From NCBI GenBank assembly GCA_947503285.1, contig CANNDD010000004.1:434001-498000 (forward strand): a DNA stretch of 64,000 nt, read 5' to 3'. The notes under the pieces were generated by a model, which was given only the letters and a program-made list of their open reading frames with translations, did not search any database and had not been told where the DNA came from. Every line of letters starts with the position of its first letter. Position 1 is the first letter of the stretch. Below are positions 1 to 8,620 of the stretch, one piece after another. The translations under genes were made by a program, and so were the position numbers. The stretch comes from an uncultured Croceitalea sp. Its GTDB lineage: Bacteria > Bacteroidota > Bacteroidia > Flavobacteriales > Flavobacteriaceae.

Positions 1-1380
1 GATGGTGGCACCTCTTCAGGATTTCGGTTTGACCCTGAGACAGAAGATGATAAAACCTTTCAATATTCATTCAATTACGACAAGCAGTTCAATGGGGACT
101 CCGACCATAAATTGACCTTCGCGTTCCAATACGAGACAACCGATGAAGTGGAGGAATCCTTAATCATCCAGAACGGATTCGATAGCGAAAGTGTGCGGAC
201 CGCTGAAGACCAGCAACGTGTTTTCATGCAAACGGATTATGTGGTTCCCGTCGGAAAAGCAGGGCAGTTCGAAATAGGTTATCGAGGCGATTTCAACCAA
301 TTGGAAACCGATTATGACGTCATTTTTATTGAGCCCACACTAGATGAACTTGGCATTACGGACCCTAGCAACCTGCTTGATTATAGGGAGACCATAAACG
401 CGGTCTACAGCCAATACGGTAGCAAAATAAATAAATTCTCATTTTTAGGCGGTTTGCGATACGAAGCCACCCGATTGATCATCAACCAGCTTGAAACCAA
501 TGATTTTAACCGAAACAACTTTGATGGGTTCTTTCCTACGTTCAACCTAAATTATGAGATGAATGAAAGAGAGAATTTTCAGTTAGGCTATAATAGGCGT
601 ATCAGAAGGCCAAGATCTCGATTTCTAAATCCATTTCCTTCAAGGTCCAGCCCCACGAACCTGTTTCAGGGTAATCCAAACTTGACACCTTCCTTTTCCA
701 ATCAAGTTGACCTAGGGTACTTAAAACGATTCGATAAGCTCACTATAAACAGTTCAGTTTACTTTCAAAGGGCTACCGACGTTATCACATTTATAACCGA
801 AGATTCTGGGGAAACAACTTTTTTTGATGGGGAAGAAGTGCGCATTATCAGAAGAACGCCTGTCAACCTAGCCCGTAACGATCGGTATGGCTTTGAATTC
901 AACACGAATTACCGACCAACAAGAAAATGGAACATTAACGGTAATATCAACATATTCAACCTAATCACTAGAGGTGATTTTAATGGTCAAAATTTTGATG
1001 CCGAAAATCTGAGTTGGTTCATTCGTTTGAACAATAAAGTAACGCTTCCGGGTAATGTCGATTGGCAAAGCCGCTTATTTTATAGGGGTCCTACTGAAAA
1101 TGCGCAAACCACAACAGAAGGAATCTTCTCTCTAAGCCTTGCTTTCAGCAAGGACTTATTTAAAGAGAAAGCTTCTTTGGCCCTTAATGTCAGTGATGTT
1201 TTCAACAGTAGAAAAAGAAGAAGCGAGACAATAACCCCTTCATTTATAAACAATAGTGAGTTTCAATGGCGGGAACGCAGTTTCAATTTAACCTTCACAT
1301 ACAGATTCAATCAGAAGAAGAATAGAAACGGCAATAGAAATCGTGATGATGATGGCGGTGGGGAAGAATATGGGGCGTAA
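1..1380 (+). CDS. TonB-dependent outer-membrane receptor, C-terminal part (partial)
   Basis: The frame is open from base 1, so the gene begins upstream of the window and only the last ~459 residues are seen. They are rich in alternating aromatic and polar residues typical of outer-membrane beta strands (for example NFQLGYNRRIRRP, WQSRLFYRG), and the chain approaches its end with the strand FNLTFTYRFN before a charged, Asn/Arg/Gly-rich tail. This matches the barrel of the outer-membrane beta-barrel family seen in Bacteroidota TonB-dependent receptors. The N-terminal plug is outside the window, so the substrate cannot be inferred. A hairpin terminator follows the stop codon directly. Confidence 0.82.
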   Translation, partial: DGGTSSGFRFDPETEDDKTFQYSFNYDKQFNGDSDHKLTFAFQYETTDEVEESLIIQNGFDSESVRTAEDQQRVFMQTDYVVPVGKAGQFEIGYRGDFNQLETDYDVIFIEPTLDELGITDPSNLLDYRETINAVYSQYGSKINKFSFLGGLRYEATRLIINQLETNDFNRNNFDGFFPTFNLNYEMNERENFQLGYNRRIRRPRSRFLNPFPSRSSPTNLFQGNPNLTPSFSNQVDLGYLKRFDKLTINSSVYFQRATDVITFITEDSGETTFFDGEEVRIIRRTPVNLARNDRYGFEFNTNYRPTRKWNINGNINIFNLITRGDFNGQNFDAENLSWFIRLNNKVTLPGNVDWQSRLFYRGPTENAQTTTEGIFSLSLAFSKDLFKEKASLALNVSDVFNSRKRRSETITPSFINNSEFQWRERSFNLTFTYRFNQKKNRNGNRNRDDDGGGEEYGA

Positions 1381-1390
1381 AACTAAAAAA

Positions 1391-1414
1391 GGAGCTTTAA
1401 AAGCTCCTTTTTTT
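1391..1414. terminator. Bidirectional intrinsic terminator
   Basis: A GGAGCTTT/AAAGCTCC stem is flanked by an A-run on the left and a T-run on the right. It lies between the stop codons of two convergent genes and can end transcription from both sides. Confidence 0.8.
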
Positions 1415-1586
1415 ATTCGTTTCGTGCAGCTCTTTTGGCTTCACGTCGCTCTTTCCACATTTCCAATAAATTTCCTCCTAACCAGTAAGGAACGACAAAA
1501 GTCAATAAAAATATCATCAACCAAAATCCAATGGTCAAGATGGTCAAAAATGCTAAAAATCCGAGATATTGGTCAAATTCTACCAT
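1413..1586 (-). CDS. Small 57-aa membrane protein
   Basis: A short reading frame on the minus strand starts at an ATG and encodes 57 residues. There is a short acidic N-terminus (MVEFDQYLGF), one long hydrophobic segment at about residues 8-36 (with WLMIFLLTFVVPYWLGG), and a very basic C-terminal tail (WKERREAKRAARNE). This architecture, a single membrane anchor with a positively charged cytoplasmic tail, is coherent, and the stop falls at the base of a terminator, which supports a real gene. The function is unknown. A longer plus-strand frame over the same bases looks like a shadow, because it is low-complexity and lies downstream of a terminator. Confidence 0.62.
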   Translation of the reverse strand: MVEFDQYLGFLAFLTILTIGFWLMIFLLTFVVPYWLGGNLLEMWKERREAKRAARNE

Positions 1587-1725
1587 GAAATCTTATTTTA
1601 CACGACAAAGATACCCTGAAAAGGTCAGAAATTACAAATGAATTATGAAAAAATATTAGAAACCTACAAAAATCAGGAATATATAAAACCACGATATTTT
1701 AACTTTACACTTATAAATCGATACT

Positions 1726-3123
1726 ATGGAATACCGGATAGAAAAAGATACAATGGGCGAGGTAAAAGTACCCTCGGATAAATATTGGGGAGCCCAAACG
1801 GAGCGTTCGCGTAATAACTTCAAAATTGGCCCAGCGGCCTCTATGCCCTTAGAAATTGTCTACGGTTTTGCTTATTTAAAAAAAGCGGCTGCGTATACCA
1901 ATCATGAACTTGGGGTGTTAGCAAAAGAAAAAAGGGATTTGATTGCAGCTGTCTGTGATGAAATCCTGGCTGGAAAACATGACGATCAGTTTCCTTTGGT
2001 GATTTGGCAAACAGGTTCAGGTACCCAAAGCAATATGAACGTGAACGAGGTCATAGCCAATAGGGCACATGAACTTGCCGGAAAAACTATCGGTGAAGGT
2101 GAAAAGACCATTCAACCTAATGACGATGTAAACAAATCACAATCTTCGAACGATACCTTCCCGACCGGGATGCATATTGCAGCGTATAAAAAAATTGTTG
2201 ACGTCACCATTCCGGGAGTAGAGCAACTCAGGAATACTTTGCAAAAAAAATCAGAACAATTCAAAGACGTAGTGAAAATAGGTCGTACCCACTTGATGGA
2301 TGCCACTCCCCTAACCTTAGGCCAAGAGTTTTCGGGTTATGTCGCACAATTGGACCATGGCTTGGCCGCCTTGAAAAACACCTTGCCACACTTAAGTCAA
2401 CTAGCTTTGGGCGGTACTGCAGTGGGCACGGGATTGAACACCCCAAAAGGCTATGACGTTTTAGTGGCAAAATACATAGCTGAATTTACCGGGCTGCCAT
2501 TTGTAACCGCAAAAAACAAATTTGAGGCCTTGGCTGCGCATGATGCCATTGTTGAAAGCCATGGAGCTTTAAAACAATTGGCCGTTTCGTTGAATAAGAT
2601 TGCGAATGATATACGTATGATGGCCTCAGGCCCCCGTTCAGGTATTGGTGAGATCATTATTCCTGCCAATGAACCAGGTAGTTCCATAATGCCAGGCAAG
2701 GTAAACCCGACACAATGCGAAGCGATAACCATGGTATGTGCGCAAGTCATAGGTAATGACGTTACCATATCGGTCGGGGGAACCCAAGGACACTATGAAT
2801 TAAATGTATTCAAGCCGGTAATGGCTGCCAATATTTTGGCCTCTGCACAGCTTTTGGGTGATGCAAGTGTGAGTTTTGACACCAACTGTGTAGCTGGTAT
2901 TGAGCCTAATCATGAAACAATAAAGACATTATTGAACAACTCTTTGATGTTGGTAACTGCCTTGAATACCAAAATTGGCTATTATAAAGCCGCGGAAATC
3001 GCCAATACGGCACATAAAAATGGGACGACCCTAAAAGAAGAAGCCATTAATCTGGGCTATGTTACAGCCGAAGAATATGATGAATGGGTGAAACCGGAAG
3101 CTATGGTCGGTAGTTTAAAATAA
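1726..3123 (+). CDS. fumC: Class II fumarate hydratase
   Basis: The 465-aa product catalyses reversible hydration of fumarate to L-malate in the TCA cycle and needs no iron-sulfur cluster. The fumarase/aspartase superfamily signature [11 protein letters not shown] lies at about residues 322-332, with the substrate-binding segments [19 protein letters not shown] and [10 protein letters not shown] ahead of it. Length and collinearity match bacterial FumC from end to end. The N-terminus [13 protein letters not shown] is the usual start of the family. The gene is monocistronic: it has its own leader and is followed by a strong hairpin terminator. Aspartase is the close alternative, but the active-site segments fit fumarase better. 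Confidence 0.96.
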   Translation: MEYRIEKDTMGEVKVPSDKYWGAQTERSRNNFKIGPAASMPLEIVYGFAYLKKAAAYTNHELGVLAKEKRDLIAAVCDEILAGKHDDQFPLVIWQTGSGTQSNMNVNEVIANRAHELAGKTIGEGEKTIQPNDDVNKSQSSNDTFPTGMHIAAYKKIVDVTIPGVEQLRNTLQKKSEQFKDVVKIGRTHLMDATPLTLGQEFSGYVAQLDHGLAALKNTLPHLSQLALGGTAVGTGLNTPKGYDVLVAKYIAEFTGLPFVTAKNKFEALAAHDAIVESHGALKQLAVSLNKIANDIRMMASGPRSGIGEIIIPANEPGSSIMPGKVNPTQCEAITMVCAQVIGNDVTISVGGTQGHYELNVFKPVMAANILASAQLLGDASVSFDTNCVAGIEPNHETIKTLLNNSLMLVTALNTKIGYYKAAEIANTAHKNGTTLKEEAINLGYVTAEEYDEWVKPEAMVGSLK

Positions 3124-3155
3124 AACCTTGAATAGTAAGGCTATTCAAATAAAAA

Positions 3156-3185
3156 TGGGCAATCTATCTTAGATTGCCCATTTTC
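3156..3185. terminator. Intrinsic terminator between fumC and the convergent gene
   Basis: A ten-base-pair stem TGGGCAATCT/AGATTGCCCA has a 5-nt loop (ATCTT), with an A-run before it and a T-run after it. It sits between two convergent stop codons and is probably used from both directions. Confidence 0.88.
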
Positions 3186-3209
3186 GTTATATAATATGGA
3201 TAGTGTTCC

Positions 3210-4097
3210 CTACTTGAGTACGAACTTAGATGTTCCTAATAATTTTAAGCCATCGTCATAAACATTGACCATATAATTTCCTTTTTGAAAATTATCAGCA
3301 GGTTTATTGATATAATCACACACATCCAAAGAACTATTCTCATAATAGAAGCTAGTGCCCTTAGTGTACGAAATAGAACCACCATTTTCATTGGTCATGG
3401 TAAGTCCTTCACCCAACGTGTTTCCTTGCGGGTCTAAAACCTCGATAAAAAATTCCCGATCACCGGCTTGTGCGATTTGATTGGAAGCAACAGTGAAACA
3501 AACTTTGAATTTGTCAGTAGCTTTAGCTCTTGAAGTAGAAACCAATTTACCGCTATTTCTTTCTTTTACGGCATCAATACTTTGACTTGAAAGATTCAAA
3601 GCAGATCCCCTTTCAACGGCATCGGCCAACTGCGTATTTGATACTACTAAAGAATCATTAAAAACAGTTTGTTTCTCCAACTCAACAAAAGTACTATCAC
3701 GTTGCATCGCCAACAAAGAGTTTGATTGCGTCAAAGAGTCTACTTGCTTCAATAATTCTTCCCGCTCAGCCTTTAAAACACTTACTTGCCTTCTATACCT
3801 AGATAAAGAAGCGATATCTGCTTTCATACCTTGAACGGAATCAATGTACTTTGCGATATTATCACGCGCTGCAACCAACTCTTCATTGGTAGCGTTACTT
3901 TCCAAAATCGCTTTATCATACTCTGACTTTAAGCTGTTTAAATCCTCAACAACCAATTCTTTCTCTTGCGTAAGCGCATCTGTTGTTTTTTTCTTGTCTT
4001 GGTAAAGACTAACGGTATAAATAATAGTGCCTAAAAGAATAACGCCTAAAAGGCCTGCTATAACTTTTAACCCGTTGTTACTTTTTGTCTCTGTCAT
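3210..4097 (-). CDS. Membrane-anchored coiled-coil protein, unknown function
   Basis: The 295-aa product has a short polar N-terminus, one transmembrane segment at about residues 10-31 (VIAGLLGVILLGTIIYTV) and then roughly 130 residues of heptad-like, Glu/Lys/Leu-rich sequence that should form a periplasmic coiled coil. The C-terminal ~110 residues (FKVCFTVASNQIAQAG onward, ending LGTSKFVLK) look like a compact beta-sandwich domain. There is no cleavable signal sequence and no catalytic motif. A role linking the inner membrane to an extracytoplasmic partner is conceivable but is only inference. It is transcribed alone toward fumC, with a shared terminator. Confidence 0.8.
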   Translation of the reverse strand: MTETKSNNGLKVIAGLLGVILLGTIIYTVSLYQDKKKTTDALTQEKELVVEDLNSLKSEYDKAILESNATNEELVAARDNIAKYIDSVQGMKADIASLSRYRRQVSVLKAEREELLKQVDSLTQSNSLLAMQRDSTFVELEKQTVFNDSLVVSNTQLADAVERGSALNLSSQSIDAVKERNSGKLVSTSRAKATDKFKVCFTVASNQIAQAGDREFFIEVLDPQGNTLGEGLTMTNENGGSISYTKGTSFYYENSSLDVCDYINKPADNFQKGNYMVNVYDDGLKLLGTSKFVLK

Positions 4098-4258
4098 AAT
4101 TTTAAATTTTAATAAACTCTTCTTTTAAAAAGTTTTTTTAAGTATTATGTTATATCTACGTTACGGTTTTCATTTTAGATGTTTTAGCACTTTCAATTTT
4201 GTGAAATATATAGGTAAGCCTAATAAATACTTAACTTTAAGACAAAATATTTTTTTCC

Positions 4259-5020
4259 ATGAAATCGTATTCCCTGTTTATAATACTCGCTGTATCCTTA
4301 GTGATGGCATGTAAAAATCGAAAAACGAATTCAGCAGAAATAGTAGCGTCAAAAACTGAATACCCTGAATTACGGATTGTCCCGATTGAACATGCCACTG
4401 CGGTCTTAAAATGGGGTGACATCACCATTTATATTGATCCTGTTGGTGGAAAAGAAGCCTTTGATGGTCATGAAGAACCCGATCTCATACTAATCACGGA
4501 CATACATGGTGATCATTTCAGCCTAGAAACATTAGAAGCCTTAAACACGCAGAAAGCCAAAATTATAGTACCGCAAGCCGTTGCCAACAAAATACCCGAA
4601 AAATTCACTCCCCAATTGGATGTGTTGAACAATGGTGATCGTAAAACGCGTTTTGGAATCAAGGTTGAAGCTATACCAATGTATAATCTGCGGGACGAAG
4701 CTTTGCAATTCCATACCAAAGGACGAGGCAATGGTTATGTCTTAAATTTGGGTGATGAACGCATCTATTTTTCTGGAGATACGGAGGATGTTCCAGAAAT
4801 GAGGGCATTGGAAAATATTGACAAGGCTTTTATTTGCATGAATTTACCGTATACAATGACCGTAGAAAGTGCTGCCGATGCCGTTTTGGAATTTCAACCT
4901 GCACAAGTATATCCCTATCATTACAGAGGAAGACCAGACGTGAGTGATGTGAAGAAATTTCAAGAAATAGTACATAGTACGAACCCTGACATTAAAGTGG
5001 TACAGCTGGACTGGTATTAA
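4259..5020 (+). CDS. Metallo-beta-lactamase-fold lipoprotein (UlaG-like)
   Basis: The 253-aa product begins with a lipoprotein signal (MKSYSLFIILAVSLVMACKN; lipid-attachment Cys at residue 18). The mature part resembles small metal-dependent hydrolases of the MBL fold: an N-terminal beta hairpin (IEHATAVLKWGDITIYIDPVGG), metal-site motif DIHGDHF at about residues 81-87, SGDTED near 172 and a late His in YPYHYRG. The first position of the usual HxHxDH motif is Asp here. The substrate is unknown. Extracytoplasmic anchoring is likely from the signal sequence. The gene stands alone between divergent and codirectional neighbours. Confidence 0.85.
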   Translation: MKSYSLFIILAVSLVMACKNRKTNSAEIVASKTEYPELRIVPIEHATAVLKWGDITIYIDPVGGKEAFDGHEEPDLILITDIHGDHFSLETLEALNTQKAKIIVPQAVANKIPEKFTPQLDVLNNGDRKTRFGIKVEAIPMYNLRDEALQFHTKGRGNGYVLNLGDERIYFSGDTEDVPEMRALENIDKAFICMNLPYTMTVESAADAVLEFQPAQVYPYHYRGRPDVSDVKKFQEIVHSTNPDIKVVQLDWY

Positions 5021-5079
5021 TACCATAAAACAAATACTTTCGTTAACTGCTTAGAATATTTTACATTTATTTCTCCTAT

Positions 5080-6507
5080 ATGCGATTATTTATACATTTC
5101 ACAGCTGTCACCCTATTCTGTATTCTCTTTTCTTGTTCAAAATCCGAGGGTACTGATTCTAATATGACAGATAACGAAGAGACTATTGATTTAGATTCCA
5201 GCCCTGTGATTTCTTCAATTAATATTGATGCTTCAAATAAATTTGCAGGTGATCAAATTAATGTAACTGCTGAAGTATCGGACATTAATAATGATATTGT
5301 ATCTTATGAGTGGTCTGTTTCTAACGGTACTTTTGAAACAGAAACAAATCAGTCTATTATTTGGAAAACTGATGATAATGTTGAAAATCATATCGTACGA
5401 CTGGTTGTTACAGATTCCAAAAATAATGCCACTACTAAATCCGAAAATATAAGACTGGATTTCGCACCACAAACTTTTCAAAAAATTGTTGAGGCAGAAT
5501 ATTATAGATTGTTTTCAGAAAACAAAATACTTGCCTTAGGGGAATATATCTTTTATTATTCAGCTGAAGCAACATTTTCGAACGGAGTAACCTACAGACT
5601 TAAAAAATTTGATTTTAAAGGGAATGAGATATGGACCAAAACTTATGAAGATTTTCCTACTGACCCTCGAAATGTAAATACACTTCTTAAAACTCCAGAT
5701 GAAAATATGATTATTGATATTGATGGTGCAATTGTAAAAGTGAACCAAGAGGGAGAAGTAATTTGGACCTATGGAAATCAATATTTAAAGCGGTTTTCCG
5801 TAATGGAGAATGGAGACTATTTTTTTATTGGTAGTATTAATGGTAATGCTTCATACCATATCCTAACACCAGATGGAGTCTTGGTAAGAGAAGGTACGAT
5901 TCAGGCCGACTATGAAATTTTTGGATTTACAGATGTTCTCAAAGCTACTTCTCAAGACACGTTCTATGCACTAGCTTATGTGAGTATTCCTGATAGTCCA
6001 TCTTCTCCAGGTGCTATTGTTCATATTGATTCCTCAGGAGATATTTTAGATACATTTGAAATAGCCTACAATCCTAGAACTAATGGCAGGTTTTTTTTAA
6101 ACGAAAAAAAAACGATTACCGGCTTTTTTACAACAAAAAGAGATGGAAATGCAACAATTAATAAAATAGAAATTACAGATTCCGGCGAATTAATTAATGA
6201 AACGGAATATACTTTCAACAGTTATACAGAATTACTAAATGTCGAACAGACCACTACAGGAGAATTCTTGATAGGTGGTACATTTGGTTTAATTTCAAGA
6301 CAGACAAAGAGTTTTATTGCTAAAATAAATATGAACGGGGGTATCGAATGGAATATTGAAAACGGAAATAATTCCGATTTAATGGATTTTTGTTCTGCAG
6401 TCTTAGAACTACCAAATGGAAAAATAATAGCTTCAGGTTCTACTCTATCAGGTACAAATGTAAAGGGTTTTTTAAACAAATATGATCCAGAAGGAAATTC
6501 TCAATAA
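5080..6507 (+). CDS. Lipoprotein with PKD/Ig-like domain and propeller-like repeats
   Basis: The 475-aa product starts with a lipoprotein signal (ILFSCSK, Cys at about residue 19). After an acidic linker comes a ~90-residue domain (SSINIDASNKFAGDQINV...YEWSVSNG...VTDSKNN) that reads as a PKD/Ig-like fold. The rest contains repeated units of the type FKGNEIWTKTYEDF, VNQEGEVIWTYGNQY and INMNGGIEWNIENGN, as in PQQ-type beta-propeller repeats. No catalytic residues were recognised, and a surface-binding or scaffold role is inference. The coding sequence is visibly more AT-rich than its neighbours, which may mark later acquisition. It converges on ettA with only 16 bases between the stop codons. 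Confidence 0.75.
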   Translation: MRLFIHFTAVTLFCILFSCSKSEGTDSNMTDNEETIDLDSSPVISSINIDASNKFAGDQINVTAEVSDINNDIVSYEWSVSNGTFETETNQSIIWKTDDNVENHIVRLVVTDSKNNATTKSENIRLDFAPQTFQKIVEAEYYRLFSENKILALGEYIFYYSAEATFSNGVTYRLKKFDFKGNEIWTKTYEDFPTDPRNVNTLLKTPDENMIIDIDGAIVKVNQEGEVIWTYGNQYLKRFSVMENGDYFFIGSINGNASYHILTPDGVLVREGTIQADYEIFGFTDVLKATSQDTFYALAYVSIPDSPSSPGAIVHIDSSGDILDTFEIAYNPRTNGRFFLNEKKTITGFFTTKRDGNATINKIEITDSGELINETEYTFNSYTELLNVEQTTTGEFLIGGTFGLISRQTKSFIAKINMNGGIEWNIENGNNSDLMDFCSAVLELPNGKIIASGSTLSGTNVKGFLNKYDPEGNSQ

Positions 6508-6523
6508 AAGATTGTACCAAATT

Positions 6524-8215
6524 TTATCTAATCAACTTCTTATACTTAATGCGTTTCGGCATGATATCGGCACCTAAGCGTTTCTTTTTATTCTCTTCAT
6601 AATCAGAAAAAGAGCCTTCAAAGAAATATACTTGTGAATCACCTTCAAAGGCCAATATGTGCGTACAGATACGATCTAAGAACCACCTATCATGTGATAT
6701 GATTACCGCACAGCCCGCAAAATTCTCCAGACCTTCTTCCAAAGCCCGTAAGGTATTTACGTCGAGGTCATTGGTAGGCTCATCAAGCAGTAGCACGTTG
6801 CCCTCTTCTTTTAAGGTCATCGCCAAATGAAGTCGGTTTCGCTCACCTCCTGATAGCATGTTGACTTTTTTGTTCTGTTCACTTCCTGAAAAATTAAATC
6901 GACTTAAATAGGCCCTTGAGTTTACCTGCTTACCCCCCATCATTACCAATTCTTGTCCGTCACTGAAGTTTTCCCATATTGATTTGTCTGGATCTATATT
7001 ACCATGACTTTGGTCAACATAGGCCAGTTTTGCAGTTTCGCCAACTGCAAACTCCCCTTTATTCGGGGTTTCTTCACCCATTATCATTTTGAAAATAGTG
7101 GTCTTACCCGCACCGTTAGGCCCTATGATGCCTACAATTCCTGCTTGTGGTAGGTTAAAATTCAGAGCTTCATAGAGTAATTTATCGCCGTAGGCCTTGC
7201 TTACTCCTTTTGCTTCAATAACGTTAGTACCTAAACGGGGGCCATTGGGAATATAAATCTCTAATTTTTCCTCAAGTTGCTTCTGGTCTTGGCTAATGAG
7301 CTTATCATAATTTTTCAAACGAGCCTTCTGTTTTGTCTGTCTCCCTTTAGCCCCTTGTCGAACCCATTCCAGCTCCCGCTCTAAGGTTTTTTGCCTTTTT
7401 GAAGCTTGCTTGCTTTCTTGGGCGAGTCTTTTGGATTTCTGGTCCAACCAACTTGAATAGTTCCCTTTCCATGGTATACCTTCCCCTCTATCCAATTCCA
7501 ATATCCAGCCAGCCACATTATCCAAAAAGTAACGGTCGTGTGTCACGGCAATCACAGTGCCTTTGTATTGGGCCAAATGGTGCTCTAACCAATGTACCGA
7601 TTCCGCATCCAAATGGTTGGTCGGTTCATCTAAAAGCAACACCTCGGGTTCTCGAAGTAGAAGGCGACACAACGCTACCCTTCTTCGTTCCCCTCCAGAA
7701 AGCACCCCTATTTTTTTATCGGAATCAGGCGTACGCAGGGCATCCATTGCGATTTCAAGCTTGGTATCCAACTCCCAAGCATTTGAAGCATCAATCTTAT
7801 CTTGAAGTACCGCTTGCTTGTCCATCAGTTTTTGCATCTTTTCAGCATCTTCATAGACCTCTGGCAAACCAAACATATCGTTGATTTTATTGTATTCGTC
7901 TAGAATGGCCACTGTTTCGGCTACGCCCTCTTTGACCACCTCCAAAACCGTTTTACTTTCATCGAGTTGGGGCTCTTGTTCTAAATAGCCTACGGAATAA
8001 CCTGGGGAAAAAACAACGTCCCCTTGAAAATTTTTATCCACACCGGCAATGATTTTCAACAAGGTTGACTTACCTGAGCCGTTAAGACCTAATATCCCGA
8101 TTTTGGCGCCATAGAAAAAGCTTAGGTAAATGTTCTTTAAAACAGGTGTATTGGCATTTTTATAGGTCTTGGTGACCCCTGACATTGAAAAGATGACCTT
8201 TTTGTCGTCTGACAT
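6524..8215 (-). CDS. ettA: Energy-dependent translational throttle protein EttA (ABC-F ATPase)
   Basis: The 563-aa cytoplasmic protein has two ABC ATPase domains and no membrane segment. Walker A motifs are GLNGSGKST (43-51) and GPNGAGKTT (365-373). Both LSGGE signatures and Walker B LLLDEPTNHLD/LLLDEPTNDLD are present. The charged linker between the domains (KQASKRQKTLERELEWVRQ) is the ABC-F inter-domain arm, and length and order match EttA, which binds the ribosomal E site and gates the first elongation steps according to ATP/ADP ratio. The ATG start gives the conserved opening DKKVIFSMSGVTK. A heptanucleotide tandem repeat lies 6-51 bases upstream of the start, inside the likely leader. 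Confidence 0.95.
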   Translation of the reverse strand: MSDDKKVIFSMSGVTKTYKNANTPVLKNIYLSFFYGAKIGILGLNGSGKSTLLKIIAGVDKNFQGDVVFSPGYSVGYLEQEPQLDESKTVLEVVKEGVAETVAILDEYNKINDMFGLPEVYEDAEKMQKLMDKQAVLQDKIDASNAWELDTKLEIAMDALRTPDSDKKIGVLSGGERRRVALCRLLLREPEVLLLDEPTNHLDAESVHWLEHHLAQYKGTVIAVTHDRYFLDNVAGWILELDRGEGIPWKGNYSSWLDQKSKRLAQESKQASKRQKTLERELEWVRQGAKGRQTKQKARLKNYDKLISQDQKQLEEKLEIYIPNGPRLGTNVIEAKGVSKAYGDKLLYEALNFNLPQAGIVGIIGPNGAGKTTIFKMIMGEETPNKGEFAVGETAKLAYVDQSHGNIDPDKSIWENFSDGQELVMMGGKQVNSRAYLSRFNFSGSEQNKKVNMLSGGERNRLHLAMTLKEEGNVLLLDEPTNDLDVNTLRALEEGLENFAGCAVIISHDRWFLDRICTHILAFEGDSQVYFFEGSFSDYEENKKKRLGADIMPKRIKYKKLIR

Positions 8216-8220
8216 ATGTT

Positions 8221-8266
8221 ATGGTTAATGGTTAATGGTTAATGGTTAATGGTTAATGGTTAATGG
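8221..8266. repeat. Heptanucleotide tandem repeat upstream of ettA
   Basis: Six perfect tandem copies of ATGGTTA are followed by four further bases of the unit (46 bases). The array sits 6 bases upstream of the ettA ATG on the opposite reading sense, i.e. in its expected 5' leader or promoter. Seven is not a multiple of three, but the array is outside the coding frame. Confidence 0.93.
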
Positions 8267-8381
8267 AAGCAACTAGATTCAATGAATACATCAAGTAGTT
8301 GCGAAAGTTTCACAAATAAACTGGAGTGCGGCATCATAATTCTAAATCACCATTAAAAAATTGGACTTGGATTTGAATTGG

Positions 8382-8564
8382 TTAAACCCGTCCTTTTAAG
8401 GCATTAAATACCCATGCCACAGCGAAAAAACCGATACCGACCGCAGCAAAACCCCATCCTGCCACTTCATCATATTTAAAAGCGCCAAGCGCAATCATGC
8501 CAACGCCCACAAAAATCATTATAAAGGTTGCCCAGGCCAAAACCGTATTTTTATTCATCCCCAT
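8382..8564 (-). CDS. Small 60-aa two-helix membrane protein
   Basis: The product is two hydrophobic helices (LAWATFIMIFVGVGMIALGAF and WGFAAVGIGFFAVAWVFNAL) joined by a short loop KYDEVAG, with a basic C-terminus KGRV. It resembles a small membrane protein family widespread in Flavobacteriaceae (known to me as the CAL67264 family; recalled, not searched). The start is either the ATG at 8564 or the one two codons later, and the second gives MNKNTVLAW. The function is unknown. It lies between ettA and an oxidoreductase gene, all on the same strand. Confidence 0.8.
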   Translation of the reverse strand: MGMNKNTVLAWATFIMIFVGVGMIALGAFKYDEVAGWGFAAVGIGFFAVAWVFNALKGRV

Positions 8565-8620
8565 AGGTTAATTTTATGTAAACTCAAATATCGTAAAAAT
8601 TGGTGATTGCCCACAATCTT

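Noticed and set aside
1343-1588. 81-aa plus-strand frame after the receptor gene
   Set aside because: It begins inside the receptor gene, crosses a terminator and overlaps the better-supported 57-aa minus-strand gene.
7399-7884. 161-aa frame antisense to ettA
   Set aside because: It lies fully within ettA on the other strand, Pro/Ser/Leu-rich and without any recognisable domain. A shadow.
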